64,000 nt of DNA from Gari tellinella (taxonomy: Eukaryota; Mollusca; Bivalvia; Cardiida; Psammobiidae), in contig OV277867.1 of NCBI GenBank assembly GCA_922989275.2, positions 186,001 through 250,000 on the forward strand, in the 5' to 3' direction. This document shows positions 53,965-63,556 of this stretch, one piece after another. Both the position numbers and the translations under genes were made by a program. The notes beneath the pieces were generated by a model. It saw only the letters and a program-made list of their open reading frames with translations. It made no database searches and was not told the origin of the DNA. The stretch's first letter is position 1; each line of letters begins with the position of its first letter.

Positions 53965-54085
53965 GTGACTTACGACTTCCAACTTCAAGCTTCAAACTTA
54001 AGACTTCAGACTTCAGACTTCAAAAATTCCATTTCCTACTTCAGACTTCAAACTTCACATTTCAGATTTCAGATTTAAATGGAGA
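53965..54085. repeat. Degenerate (ACTTCAG)n heptamer tract
   Basis: GACTTCCAACTTCAAGCTTC AAACTTAAGACTTCAGACTT continues to TTTCAGATTTCAGATTT. 7-bp phasing with many substitutions. Confidence 0.8.
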
Positions 54086-54289
54086 TTTTTTATCACGTGT
54101 CTTGACGTCATCGGCTTATAAATATGGAGAGGGTAGAATAGGATAAAATTATATGACATATCGTTACAAAGGAATGTCCATTGTGGATACTACTTTAACT
54201 ATTGTCCTGCTGTGATATCGCCTGCTTTGATATTGTCGTCTGAGAAAACTTGTTTAGATTTACACATTACTTTAGTAAAGATATCTAAA

Positions 54290-54720
54290 GACGAATGTGA
54301 AACAGTTTGGATCCAGATCAGACACCGCTTTACGCAAAAATCAGGTAAGTCGCGATAAGCTGGAAAATGATGAACATATTTTAAATACCAATACCGTGTA
54401 CATCGGTATTAGCACACCGGCTGTTTAGATCAAGATCAGATGATTCGTTATTGGTTTATATATAAATGTCGCCTGCTTTAAAACTGTCTTTTGGATTAAA
54501 TATACTTTATCTAAATTAGTTACGTGAATTACTCATTGATGCAATAATGTTCAGGATTGAAACAAACTTGTCTTTTGCAGTGAATCAAACATAAACACGT
54601 TGATTTATATATCATATCCCGATATAATGTCCAAGCTACAGTGTAACAGTGTTTGTATCCAAATCAGATGCCGAGTTACTCGGCGTCTGATCTGGATCTA
54701 AACATTTTAACAGCTACGTT
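54290..54720. repeat. Cluster of palindrome cores in intron 3
   Basis: Half-cores at about 54300-54340 (GTTTGGATCCAGATCAGACA CCG) and 54425-54450, and a full copy at 54645-54709 with the CGAGT-T-ACTCG centre. Intervening TGTCGTCTGAGAAAACTTG and CGCCTGCTTTAAAACTGTC are family B traces. Confidence 0.55.
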
Positions 54721-54970
54721 TACAGTAGCTGTACAACATTGGTAAGGAATTGGAGTTTGCTTAGTAGTTTTAAAAGAGATTAATAGCGCACTAGTATATA
54801 GGCAGTGTTAAGTGCGAAGTTTGAAATCTGAACTCTGAAGTATAAAGAGGTAAATGTTACCAACGGTCTTTCATTATTTATGTTAACAACTATGACACTG
54901 AGGTACCGGAATTTCATAATTGCCTTCATCAATTTGTGCTGCCGAACTGAAATTTTTGTCTAATTTGCAG

Positions 54971-55028
54971 TGCCAAGAATCACATAGGAAGAGGCAGACG
55001 AGTGCTAATACATGGAGCAAGTGGAGCG
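54971..55028 (+). CDS. CRYZ: CRYZ-like exon 4
   Basis: 58 bp after a CTAATTTGCAG acceptor. Completes the split Tyr codon and encodes AKNHIGRGRRVLIHGASGA. The donor GCG-GTAAAT splits the dinucleotide-binding loop GASGA/VG between exons 4 and 5. This loop binds the NADPH pyrophosphate (AxxGxxG-type motif). A different open frame overlaps and is ignored. Confidence 0.92.
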
Positions 55029-55080
55029 GTAAATGGTTTCAAGCTGAAGCTCAACTGTAACGAAGACCTCGGGCCCGTTT

Positions 55081-55281
55081 CAGGGCTTCCATCAGATTTC
55101 CAAATTTGCAATTTCAAGTGCGATTTTACGAATCGTACCTTTCCCCATCGCCTGTTTCTACTTTTGTTGACACGTGGCTGCATAAAGCAGGCTGAAAGTA
55201 AAGCAGAATGCGCCTGAAGGCGCATTCTGCTTTCCTTTCAGCCTGCTTTAAGCTACCACTTCTTGAGAAATGGCAGCCTTG
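55081..55281. mobile_element. CAGGGCTGCCAT-type MITE in intron 4
   Basis: CAGGGCTTCCATCAGATTTC to GAGAAATGGCAGCCTTG, with the hairpin AGCAGGCTGAAAGTAAAGCA GAATGCGCC at 55185-55252. It starts only 52 bp after the exon 4 donor. Confidence 0.75.
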
Positions 55282-55539
55282 TCGTTTGACTTATCCCGTT
55301 ATAACCAAATTACGTTATAGTAGGTCCATTTTACTATACGCTAATTATAGATTCGGGAATATATATTGTTTTGTTATATCCAATATTTCGTTACATCCAA
55401 TAGTTCGTTGTATCCTATCTCGTTATAAACGAGCTTCACTATAGTAGTTTACAGCCATTATTGATTCATATCATAAATATGTCAGTGAAGACGTTGCTAT
55501 TTATTCATGTTTTGACGCAAAAAATATAAAAATGACATC

Positions 55540-55715
55540 TTCTTTATAAGTCTGCATGTTCATTTTGAATCTGAATGGCAAACAGTTTGTGGTCTGACCA
55601 GACAATGGGTAAACCGGCGTTTGATCAGGCTACATTGTGTTTGCACTGGAAATAATATATTTAGTGTAAACGCGTTTATTTAGAACGAAAATAATCTTGT
55701 TCATTATAATTCTGA
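55540..55715. mobile_element. Family A MITE remnant
   Basis: TGGCAAACAGTTTGTGGTCT GACCAGACAATGGGTAAACC GGCG then GTGTAAACGCGTTTATTTAG. GGTCTGACC at the arm may be a local change. The ends are lost. Confidence 0.5.
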
Positions 55716-56019
55716 TTTGTATACAAGCATATATTGTGACAATATTGTAAAAATGTAAAAATATACCTTTAAATATAAACATATATTGAATATGTCCCAG
55801 CATACTGGCAAGTGGTTGTTCACAGCTGAAATAATAGTAAAATAGACACTTCCACCATTGTACAATCCCGAATATTGCGTTGCTTGTTTAATATGAGGAC
55901 TACTCATTTTGAGCGCGAATAGAAGATAGAAGACTGTTTTGACATGTGTCATTGGCGGCATTGCATTTAACAGTTTACTCCTACAATGCCTTACCTTACC
56001 CGGTTTCACTTTCTTAATA

Positions 56020-56070
56020 CAGTTAAACTCCTGATCAGAAGCCGAATAACCCGGCGTCTGATCAGAATGA
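56020..56070. repeat. Palindrome core remnant
   Basis: AACTCCTGATCAGAAGCCGA ATAACCCGGCGTCTGATCAG: the central 45 bp of the core without the outer AAACAGTTT parts. Confidence 0.5.
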
Positions 56071-56367
56071 ATCCAGCTTAAAGTTATATAACTGGTTCTT
56101 CTTCAAACTAGAACACTTATTTATTTGCTTAATAAAAACATACAATTTGTATTAAAACTGTAAATGATGTAAACAGAAAAAAAGCATATGGCTTTTGTAA
56201 TCGAACTCTTAATAGTTTGCTTAATGAAAGCATATTTTTATGCATTAGAACTCTAAATGGTTTACTTAATGAACGCAGTTATAAGCTCTTTTAACCAGAA
56301 TATATCCTGACAGAGAAGTGATAAAGTATGGCTCAACACATGTTTTACAGAGTTTGTTCTCAATCAG

Positions 56368-56517
56368 GTGGGCGTTGCATGTATTCAAGTGGCAAAGCAG
56401 CTTGGGTTGGAAGTCGTTGGCACCGCTGGTTCAGAAAGGGGATTGAGTCTTGTTAAACACAACGGTGCCACAGAGGTCTTCAACCATCGAGAAGAGAATT
56501 ATGTTAAACAAATTATG
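56368..56517 (+). CDS. CRYZ: CRYZ-like exon 5
   Basis: 50 codons, phase 0. VGVACIQVAKQLGLEVVGTA and GATEVFNHREENYVKQIM follow the Rossmann fold of the family: helix after the GxxG loop, the GTAG(S/T)xxG turn that contacts the NADP ribose phosphate, and the conserved FNHRExNY. The acceptor is TTCTCAATCAG; the donor ATG-GTATTA is weak, but the join to exon 6 keeps alignment length exactly. Confidence 0.92.
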
Positions 56518-56548
56518 GTATTAAATTCTAAGCTTATTCTATTGTTCC

Positions 56549-56810
56549 AGGCGGACGTAGTCGAGGGGTAAACCACCCGCGCTTACGAAGCCAGGGGTTG
56601 CGAGTTCGATCCCCCCGCCGGACTATGTCCTTCGGATGAGACTTTAAAAACCGAGGTCCGATGTATGAATGTTTTACACTTGGCATCTAAAAGAAACTCT
56701 TTCGATAATAAGAGTAGAGCATCGCGCCCGGGTTTTCTGTATCCACTCCCCTCTCTCTGGGGGCGTCCAATTAGCCCATAGATGACATAAACGGACGTAA
56801 TCAAACAAAT
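56549..56810 (+). repeat. tRNA-derived SINE with conserved central domain
   Basis: GCGGACGTAGTCGAGGGGTA AACC (A box) and GCGAGTTCGATCCCCCC (B box) form the head. TGTCCTTCGGATGAGACTTT AAAAACCGAGGTCC is a central block of the kind shared by several metazoan SINE families. The tail continues to about 56810. It lies 32 bp after the exon 5 donor in intron 5. Confidence 0.75.
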
Positions 56811-57014
56811 ATTCTTTTTGTTATTTTTATATTTATTTACTTATCGGAACAGTATTTGATCAGAATACAAAGCATGTTAAAATATATACGCCAATGCTAA
56901 GACCATTACATTAGTGAATTTATTAACATTAGCATGGGTCAAAATTATACCATTGTCGAGAAATAACAATGTGCAGTGATTGTGATGCTATTTTCTTATG
57001 TCTAAACAAAACTA

Positions 57015-57373
57015 CATTGCTCCCTCTCTACAACGAAATCTAATGAGAGACACATATTGTTTGTGTTGTTCGGAAAGAATCGTTTTAGGGAGGGAATTTA
57101 AGTATTGGCTTACATTGCAAACAGCTTGAATCTAGATCAGACGCCGCGTAACGCAGCGTCTGATCTAGATTCAAGCTGTAAATCACTCGTCATTATATTT
57201 ATTCTATCAAAATTTCAACTTATTTGTAACTTTGAGAAAAACGACTATTTTAAGCAGACGATATCGCAGCAGTAAAAGCGTAAGACATAGTTGTCCTATT
57301 TATGGAACTGTGGCAAAGGTAGTTGTAAGGAGGGAATCTTAGTCGGGAGGGTCGTTGTAGGGATGGAGCACTG
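57015..57373. mobile_element. TA-flanked palindrome MITE, family C (complete)
   Basis: 359 bp. CATTGCTCCCTCTCTACAAC GA to GTCGTTGTAGGGATGGAGCA CTG with TA on both sides. Contains AATGAGAGAC, TTGTTCGGAAAGAATCG and a palindrome at 57118-57182 whose arms have GCTTGAATCTAGATC / GATCTAGATTCAAGC. GAAGGCAGACGATATC-type sequence follows. Confidence 0.75.
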
Positions 57374-57414
57374 TAATGGCAAATACAGTGGCACAAAATG
57401 GCAACTCCCTCTCC

Positions 57415-57562
57415 AGATAACTATTTCTATCTAAGTTGCAAACAGTTTTGAGCATTATCAAACACCAGGTTACCTGGCGTCTGATCTTCCTCTTCAGTGT
57501 TTGTCAACATGTTATGTCAACACAAATCCATTTATTAGGAAAAATAACGCATGCTTCACTGT
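57415..57562. mobile_element. Family A MITE remnant next to exon 6
   Basis: TTGCAAACAGTTTTGAGCAT TATCAAACACCAGGTTACCT GGCGTCTGATC then TTTATTAGGAAAAATAACGC and TTCACTG-TA at 57562. It ends 36 bp before the CRYZ-like exon 6 acceptor. The palindrome centre AGGTTACCT is symmetric but differs from GGGTTACCC. Confidence 0.6.
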
Positions 57563-57597
57563 ATAAATGTTTTTAAAATCTGACAATATATTTGTAG

Positions 57598-57699
57598 GCA
57601 TCGTCAGGTAAAGACGGATATGATATCATTCTTGAGATGATTGCCGATAAAAATCTTGCCTCTGATTTGGATCTTCTGGCCCAGAATGGAATCATTATT
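57598..57699 (+). CDS. CRYZ: CRYZ-like exon 6 (GC donor)
   Basis: 34 codons: ASSGKDGYDIILEMIADKNL ASDLDLLAQNGIII, phase 0. No GT donor at the right place keeps both frame and alignment. ATT-GCAAGT at 57700 is a good GC-type donor (consensus GCAAGT) and joins to exon 7 so that NGIIIMISARGNVEIDP aligns with the human segment without a gap. An alternative GTATGT donor at 57717 would add several residues and a different exon 7 start. Confidence 0.8.
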
Positions 57700-57879
57700 G
57701 CAAGTACTCTATTGCAGTATGTGGACGTCTTATAAAGCTATAATTGGCGTTATATCCGGTGCCTAGAAACCAGTCGTTTTGTCGGCTTGCGAATGAAACC
57801 AGTTTTTCGAATAACGCATAATCCTTATTATTATATACCTATCGATGATTTATAGAGATTTCTCAGTTAGATAAATTTG

Positions 57880-58165
57880 ATATCGTCACTGTTGATATCA
57901 TCACTACATGTAGTGATGATATCACTTTTTGTGACGTCACGTCATAATTAGTTTAGTGACGTCGCGGTAATCCATTTTGTGTGTTTTTTCTGTAAAAACG
58001 TTATTAAAATATATATAATAAATAGAATAATCAATTCCTTTGAATAGATATGAAAAATATATAACTCGAATGGGTTGTTATCTGGTTAAAAAACTCCGGA
58101 CTCGTTTTTTAAACAGATAACAACACATTCTCGTGATATATTTTTCATATCAATCCAAAGAAATT
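57880..58165. repeat. Two hairpins in intron 6
   Basis: GATATCATCACTACATGTAG TGATGATATC is a 30-bp perfect palindrome at about 57893-57922. At 58046-58160 ATATGAAAAATATATAAC, GTTGTTATCTG pair with CAGATAACAAC and GATATATTTTTCATAT (arms of about 50 bp). Confidence 0.7.
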
Positions 58166-58439
58166 GATTATCCTCTATTTCTATACGTTTCATTACCAAG
58201 ACCTACCATGCTGTTAATCGGTTTGGTTAATACTGCGAATAACTCGAAGTCTAATCAGGATTCAAACAGTTTGAAATAATATAAATATGTCTGATATAAA
58301 TAACCGCAGATATACCAGTAATTGTATGCAATATCAAGCATATACTATCATAGCAGTGAATTGGCCAAACGGTTCGTGCCGATATAACATAATTATTTGT
58401 CAGTAAAAACATTAGTTTAAACATATTTTATTTCAATAT

Positions 58440-58765
58440 AAAGGGAAGGGCCGAATCTAATGTTGTAAGAACTTGTGGCCCAACCCCATAAAACATTAAA
58501 ACATGTCTGTTACGTGTTAACCCTTTCACTCTGAATGACACCATAAAGCGCGTTTGCAAACAGTGTGTGTCCTGGTCAGACGCCGCGTAACGCGGCGTCT
58601 GTCCAAGACACAAACTGTTTGACACTCTTATCGATATTTATTAAGTCATACAACCTTAATTCTAACTTTGAAGTGTGTTTTTCAGACAACAACATTTAAT
58701 TATTGAAGCAGACGACAATAAAACGGTGAAGGGGTAAAATTTTCCCGAACAATTTGATCATGAAG
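58440..58765 (-). repeat. Palindrome repeat family B, well preserved
   Basis: TAACCCTTTCACTCTGAATG, then the palindrome at 58557-58621 (32-1-32), TTTGACACTCTTATCGATAT, CTTTGAAGTGTGTTTTTCAG, CAGACGACAATAAAACGGTG AAGGGGTAAA and TTTGATCATGAAGGG. The palindrome arms hold GTGTCC / GACAC where others hold GGATCC. Confidence 0.7.
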
Positions 58766-58769
58766 GGTT

Positions 58770-59250
58770 ATACTACCCTTGTAATGATAGTTAAAGAAAC
58801 TAACTATTGAAGAAGTTTTCCACTATATGTTTGCACATAGATCAACATTCCAAGCCAGAGACTCATTAAGACGTTTAAAATTTAGGAACTGACACATTCC
58901 ACTCATTTATTTACACGTTCCTTGTCTTAAATACGCGCTTGCTCGAAATTAAGATTTTTGTAGATTACACATAAGGTTAAAAACAACAATAACCAAAGCA
59001 AAAATTAAGAAACCATATAAACATCAGATATAGTATGGCTATTTCAAATTTATTACGGTATACCACTAATTCTGTGTTGTGAATACTAATTAGAAGTGTC
59101 TTTCTGAAAATATTACAGTAAATCACACTCACCCCTAGCGACCATTTACATTTAGCTTTCTTGTATAGGACGACTATACTCAGTATAGGCAACAAAAGTG
59201 ACAAAAACACGTGAAATGCAATTTGTTTCGTACTTTTCGGACACAATATT
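58770..59250. other. Intron 6 sequence, no recognised feature
   Basis: AT-rich. The minus-strand open frame 58977-59246 has hydrophobic low-complexity content and no recognised domain. Confidence 0.4.
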
Positions 59251-59254
59251 AAGT

Positions 59255-59540
59255 TGAATAACCCTCTCGTCCATAGATTATTTAGAGTGTATAGGATATG
59301 TCTGATCAGGACCCAAACAGTTTTACACTCTTATCGATATTTATAAAGTCATACAACTTTAAATCTGACTTTGAAACTTGTCTTGCAGACAACACTACTG
59401 AATCAGACGATGATAAAGCGACGAGGGAGTAAAAATCCTCCCAAATAGTTTGATCATGAAAGGGTTAAAGCAGACTAAACGTAAAGCAGGACGCTGCTTT
59501 AGGAACGCGTTACCTTACTTTCAGCCTGCTGTAAGCTTCC
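59255..59540 (-). repeat. Family B repeat with one palindrome arm, then hairpin remnant
   Basis: TGTCTGATCAGGACCCAAAC AGTTTTACACTCTTATCGAT and AGACGATGATAAAGCGACGA GGG, ending TTTGATCATGAAAGGGTT. Directly after it AAAGCAGACTAAACGTAAAG CAGGACGCTGC...ACTTTCAGCCTGC is a remnant of the second hairpin module. Confidence 0.55.
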
Positions 59541-59579
59541 ATTTATACGGATGCAGGAAAACATTTATTTCTATAAATC

Positions 59580-59795
59580 ATTAACCCTTAGCCTGCCACT
59601 CACGACTATAGCTCCATATGCAAACAGCTTGGATCCGGATGAGACGCCGAGTAACTCGGCGTCTCATCCGGATCCAAGCTGTTTGACACTCGGACAACAT
59701 TTTCAGCAATTTTGAGCCACTTTGAAGCACTTTGAAACTTGAAGCAGACGAGAAATATAGCAGACGACAATTTATTTGGGGGGCTAAGGGTTAAT
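59580..59795. repeat. Family B-like repeat with a perfect 65-bp palindrome
   Basis: AACCCTTAGCCTGCCACTCA opens it and GGGGCTAAGGGTT closes it. The palindrome at 59621-59685 has 32-bp arms with no mismatch and a single A at the centre. It differs from the 2575 copy at five positions per arm, each matched by the complementary change in the other arm. Confidence 0.8.
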
Positions 59796-59892
59796 AGGTA
59801 AAGATAGAAGCAGGAAATGTATCACTATGAGAAATAGGTTACGTACCAAAGTGAGCGTCCATCGAGGTTATTGTAATTATTGGTTGTTGTAG

Positions 59893-59988
59893 ATGATCAG
59901 TGCAAGGGGTAATGTAGAAATCGACCCACGGGTTTGTATGAGAAAGGAATGTTCGTTTGTCGGTATGTTGCTACCAACAGCTACTCCG
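59893..59988 (+). CDS. CRYZ: CRYZ-like exon 7
   Basis: 32 codons: MISARGNVEIDPRVCMRKEC and SFVGMLLPTATP. The acceptor is TTGGTTGTTGTAG (ends 59892); the donor CCG-GTAAGT is phase 0. SRGxxEIxPR is conserved in the family. The start codon-like ATG at 59893 is internal. An AG at 59899-59900 is the alternative acceptor if exon 6 used a GT donor. Confidence 0.85.
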
Positions 59989-60059
59989 GTAAGTTACGTT
60001 AGAGAAACCTTTCAGTTCGGTTTAAACGAAACGCAATACAAAAAATAAAGTCTACCTTT

Positions 60060-60215
60060 AAACTAGACCCAGCGCTTATAAAGCGTTTGAGTTGAGTCTG
60101 AGTGCGTTATCATGCATTCGATTTGTCAGATTTGAGCATAGGCTCAATTCTGACTAATTAAATAGTTGAGAATGTTCTCAGACGCATAACGCTTTATAAG
60201 CATGGACCTGAGTTC
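60060..60215. mobile_element. TAGACCCAG...TATAAAGCG inverted-repeat MITE
   Basis: TAGACCCAGCGCTTATAAAG CGTTTGAG faces CATAACGCTTTATAAGCATG GACC. Inner TTTGTCAGATTTGAGC / GGCTCAATTCTGACTAA. Same family as the element at the CRYZ-like promoter and the partial copy at the window end. Intron 7. Confidence 0.6.
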
Positions 60216-60419
60216 CGGTGTAGACACTTGTTCCTTGAACAATTAAAACAAAATGGTTGGGAAAAAGTCATGTTTCCATTTCAAATTAAAAAAAAATACA
60301 TATGTTTAAAACTAGTCCACGTTATTTCTACAGCTTAACTTTACACACATATTATTACCTTCATTGTTTTCTAAATTTCAATTGTAAGGCATATGACTAA
60401 TAATTCATAGAGTAATTGT

Positions 60420-60800
60420 GAAGCAGTTTATATCCTGATCAGTCGCCAATAGTTTTATGATGTAGGGTTTGGATGCAAATAGTTCGAAAATAGCATTGCC
60501 ATTTTCATAGAATATTTGCTACTTTTACAAGCTACGATCGTATGTAGTCAATTATACAGATCTTGCAGATAGTCTACTGGTTCAACTAGTGCACCATTAC
60601 AGGTGACTACAAACGTATGGGCAAATATATATTATGCAAACAAACTGGACCCAGATCAGACGCCGCGTAACGGATCTACATTGTTTGACACACATATTTC
60701 CTAAGTGAAAAACGCATACAATTCTAAATTTTAAAAGTGAAGAGCAAAAGTCCGAAGATTTCGGGGGAAATTCGTAAGTCTGTAATAGCAGCCTTGGTAG
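60420..60800. repeat. Several decayed repeat fragments in intron 7
   Basis: TATCCTGATCAGTCGCC (60430), GACCCAGATCAGACGCCGCG TAACGGATCTACATTGTTTG (60649, centre deleted) and CCGAAGATTTCGGGGGAAAT TCG ... AGCAGCC (60751, a CAGGGCTGCC remnant). Confidence 0.5.
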
Positions 60801-60969
60801 TGGTGTAGATGTCTCCTATAGGAATTGTCTGTATTACTGTTGTCTTGTTTTACTCAATCATGTGTAATAGTCGTTAACTGCAGGGTTAACTCATCCACCC
60901 TGACACTTTTAACGGACAATTCCAGATCCGAAATGAGTCCATTCCATTGTCGACAGCGATAGCTGATTA

Positions 60970-61045
60970 CATATGCAAACAGTGAAGACCTTGGTTAGAG
61001 GGCTGCTATAGAAACTCTCTGATCAGGGTTTGCAATGTTTGATAG
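60970..61045. repeat. GAGGGCTGCTATAGAAACTCTCTGATC variant hairpin
   Basis: ATGCAAACAGTGAAGACCTT GGTTAGAGGGCTGC faces ACTCTCTGATCAGGGTTTGC AATGTTTG. Second core type, decayed. It lies about 105 bp before exon 8. Confidence 0.5.
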
Positions 61046-61149
61046 TTTAATTGGATTTTGTTGTCATACCAAAAATGTAACAATAGACTGTAACATGTAA
61101 AAGAGTCCAAAAGGGTTATAATACCCATAAAGACTTAATCTGATTTCAG

Positions 61150-61314
61150 GCGGAATGGCAGGAGATGCACTCTATTGTCCAGGATGGTATACAGACGGGG
61201 TGGATTCGTCCTCACGTATCCAAGGTTTATAAGCTGAATGAAGTGATTCAGGCCCATGAGGATATCATTAGAACGACATCGGCACAGGGAAAAGTGATAC
61301 TCAAGATGTCTTAG
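61150..61314 (+). CDS. CRYZ: CRYZ-like exon 8 (last)
   Basis: 54 codons plus TAG (61312-61314): AEWQEMHSIVQDGIQTGWIR PHVSKVYKLNEVIQAHEDII and SAQGKVILKMS. This is the normal C-terminus of the family (GxWLxPxI...Y.L..V.xAHE.I....A.GKxIL). The acceptor is TGATTTCAG. No clear AATAAA was found within 1 kb, so the transcript end is not located. Confidence 0.93.
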   Translation, partial: AEWQEMHSIVQDGIQTGWIRPHVSKVYKLNEVIQAHEDIIRTTSAQGKVILKMS

Positions 61315-62530
61315 GCGTACTGTGGATGTGTTAGGCGTACAGTGAGAAAGCCAACTCCTTTGATGGTATTGCTTTCTCACCAGATATGATATTTGGTATA
61401 TTTCCAGTCTTTACCCTTCATTCTAGCCCGATAACGCTTTCATCTGCAAACAATTTGGGTCCTGATCATACGCCGCGTAACACGTCCTCTGTTCGTGTTT
61501 GACAATTAAGCAAACGATAGTATGACTATGATTACATTAGACGGTTTGTACCGCAACCATGGCAACAGTGAAAGTCCTATGGGGCCTTCACATACACGGA
61601 ATTTCTACGATTTCCTTACGGATGGTACACATCCGTAAAAGTATACGATTTCTTACGATAAATGCCACGATTTAGGGGTGTTTGTATTGCAGCTGACAAC
61701 TTGTTTTACTAACCAAACTATCAAATATATGGTGCGGGCCTCACAGGAAACGCCTGACTGATTATTTGCCTAGACGCTAGCCGAGTAAGTCTATACGCTC
61801 CATGCTTTGACTCAAACTGTCTATGGGGTTAGGTGTTACCACCCAAGCTAGGTCAAGTAATGTCTTTAAGACATTGTTAGGCTTCTAGACGTTTCACAAA
61901 GTACAGCGATTTACGGAGATTTGGGAAGGAATCCTTTGTACATTAACCGGTATATTCAAATACTGGTGCAATTTATCAACTACTGATTAATTTTAATTTA
62001 TTCTTAAAATGTATATCAAGATGGCCGTTAAAATTTCAAAAACGGGGACCACTATTCGGGCGTCTAAAGTTAAAGATTTACTCATTAATAGGTTTCGTTT
62101 CACAGACGTTTGGTACTGTCCAAAAACTATTGAGTTTAACCGTTTTATAAAAATTAAAGTAAGGGTTACTATATAGTTTTAAACAACCAACGATAGCGCG
62201 CTGATTTACCAAACAATAATATGCATAGACACTTTGCTCTGTACATGTCTATGAAAGAAGGGTTCTATCTGCACACTTTGAAATACAAATACTCAATGTA
62301 CGCAATAACCTTGTACACACATTAGGTGTAGAGTTAGGTAGATAGTGACGAATTAGTTTGAAGAGACAAGAAATCGCTAAACCGTAGAAATTTATAACTT
62401 TCACCGATTTACATGTATTTCCATCTGAATGGCGACCAGTTTAGAGTCAAATCAGACGCCGGGTTCAAAATGTTTGAAATGGACATATCGGTATAAGTTT
62501 TACATGTAACATAAGCCCGTGAACGTTTTC
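61315..62530. other. Downstream of the CRYZ-like gene, little recognised
   Basis: Two palindrome-core fragments (GGGTCCTGATCATACGCCGC GTAACACG at 61457; GAGTCAAATCAGACGCCGGG TTC at 62446, centre deleted). The rest shows no gene. GTTAGGCGTAC is repeated at 61311 and 61329. Confidence 0.4.
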
Positions 62531-62536
62531 ATTGTA

Positions 62537-62783
62537 CAGTGGAGAATACGTTATTCTTTCCCGTTGAAACGCAAACGAAACGCAAACGCTAATCACTTAA
62601 ACGTAAGAAATGACAACTTGTTGACAATTCCAACTATCTATTTTAATCTGAGTGGCAAACAGTTTGGAGCCTGATCAGACGCCGGGTTACCCGGCGTCTG
62701 ATCTGGCTCCAAACAGTTTGCAATGGAAATAATTGATTTAGATAAAACGCGTTTATTGGGAAAGAATAACGTTTTCTCCACTG
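62537..62783. mobile_element. TA-flanked palindrome MITE, family A (complete)
   Basis: 247 bp. CAGTGGAGAATACGTTATTC to GAATAACGTTTTCTCCACTG with TA on both sides. Palindrome 62656-62720. Confidence 0.85.
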
Positions 62784-62953
62784 TATTCAACAGTATGTAA
62801 AGGAGTCCAACTGTGCCTCATAGGGTCAGCAAAGTCATATCTTGGTTTGACCTGCTTACAATGACTTAATATCGTACTTTCATGACCTAACCTATATAAC
62901 TGTGAAAGATGGAGTTCAACCTTTATATTGCCTATACATGCATATAAAATCTA

Positions 62954-63260
62954 CAGTATTCCCTCTCTACAACATCCCTCCCAACAGCGACTCTCTCCTT
63001 ACAACGAACCTTGGCGCAATTCCCGAAACAAGACATTTATGTCCAACCTTTTCACAGCTGCAGAGTCGTCTGCTTAAACTTTTCGTCTGCTGTTTTTTCC
63101 AAAGTGACATAATAGCCATTTTGACTGAAAAAATGTTAAATTACGAGTGACAAACAGCTTGAATCCAGATCAGACACCGCCCTCTCTATAACGACCACCT
63201 CCGACCAACGCATACTATTTTTTTCTCTCATTGAATGTCGTTGTAGACAGGGGGTGCTAT
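62954..63260. mobile_element. TA-flanked family C MITE, palindrome half lost
   Basis: TA-CAGTATTCCCTCTCTACA ACATCCCTCC on the left; TTTTCTCTCATTGAATGTCG TTGTAGACAGGGGGTGCT on the right. GCTTGAATCCAGATCAGACA CCGCC near 63149 is a single arm followed directly by the right flank. The + strand open frame 62902-63150 is repeat. Confidence 0.6.
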
Positions 63261-63317
63261 ACTATAAGATATTATGTAATCGTTTTGGAACAAATTCCTT
63301 ATCCTGTTTGCTATTCT

Positions 63318-63535
63318 ACAGTGAAGATTTTGTTCAATCCCCTTTAAGCGAAATTAAACTTAAAAGCAATGCAATAAACTTTAGAAAAATGACAGCTTTT
63401 TTAAGATTATGACAAGTTCTCTTAAATGAGTGACAAACAGTTTGAAGCCTAATAAGACTCCTGGCTTCAAACTGTGTTAAATGGAAATTATCGTTTCCAC
63501 ACAAACGCGTTTATTTGGAGAGAACTGTAGGAACA
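63318..63535. mobile_element. Diverged family A MITE
   Basis: CAGTGAAGATTTTGTTCAAT CCCCTTTAAGCG, then a collapsed palindrome ACAAACAGTTTGAAGCC ... GGCTTCAAACTGTG and ACACAAACGCGTTTATTTGG AGAG. The centre has shrunk to about 15 bp. Confidence 0.55.
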
Positions 63536-63556
63536 CCAATAACGCTCTCCTATATA

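Noticed and set aside
53965..54085. Telomere-like repeat
   Set aside because: The heptamer is ACTTCAG, not TTAGGG, and is degenerate; a simple microsatellite.
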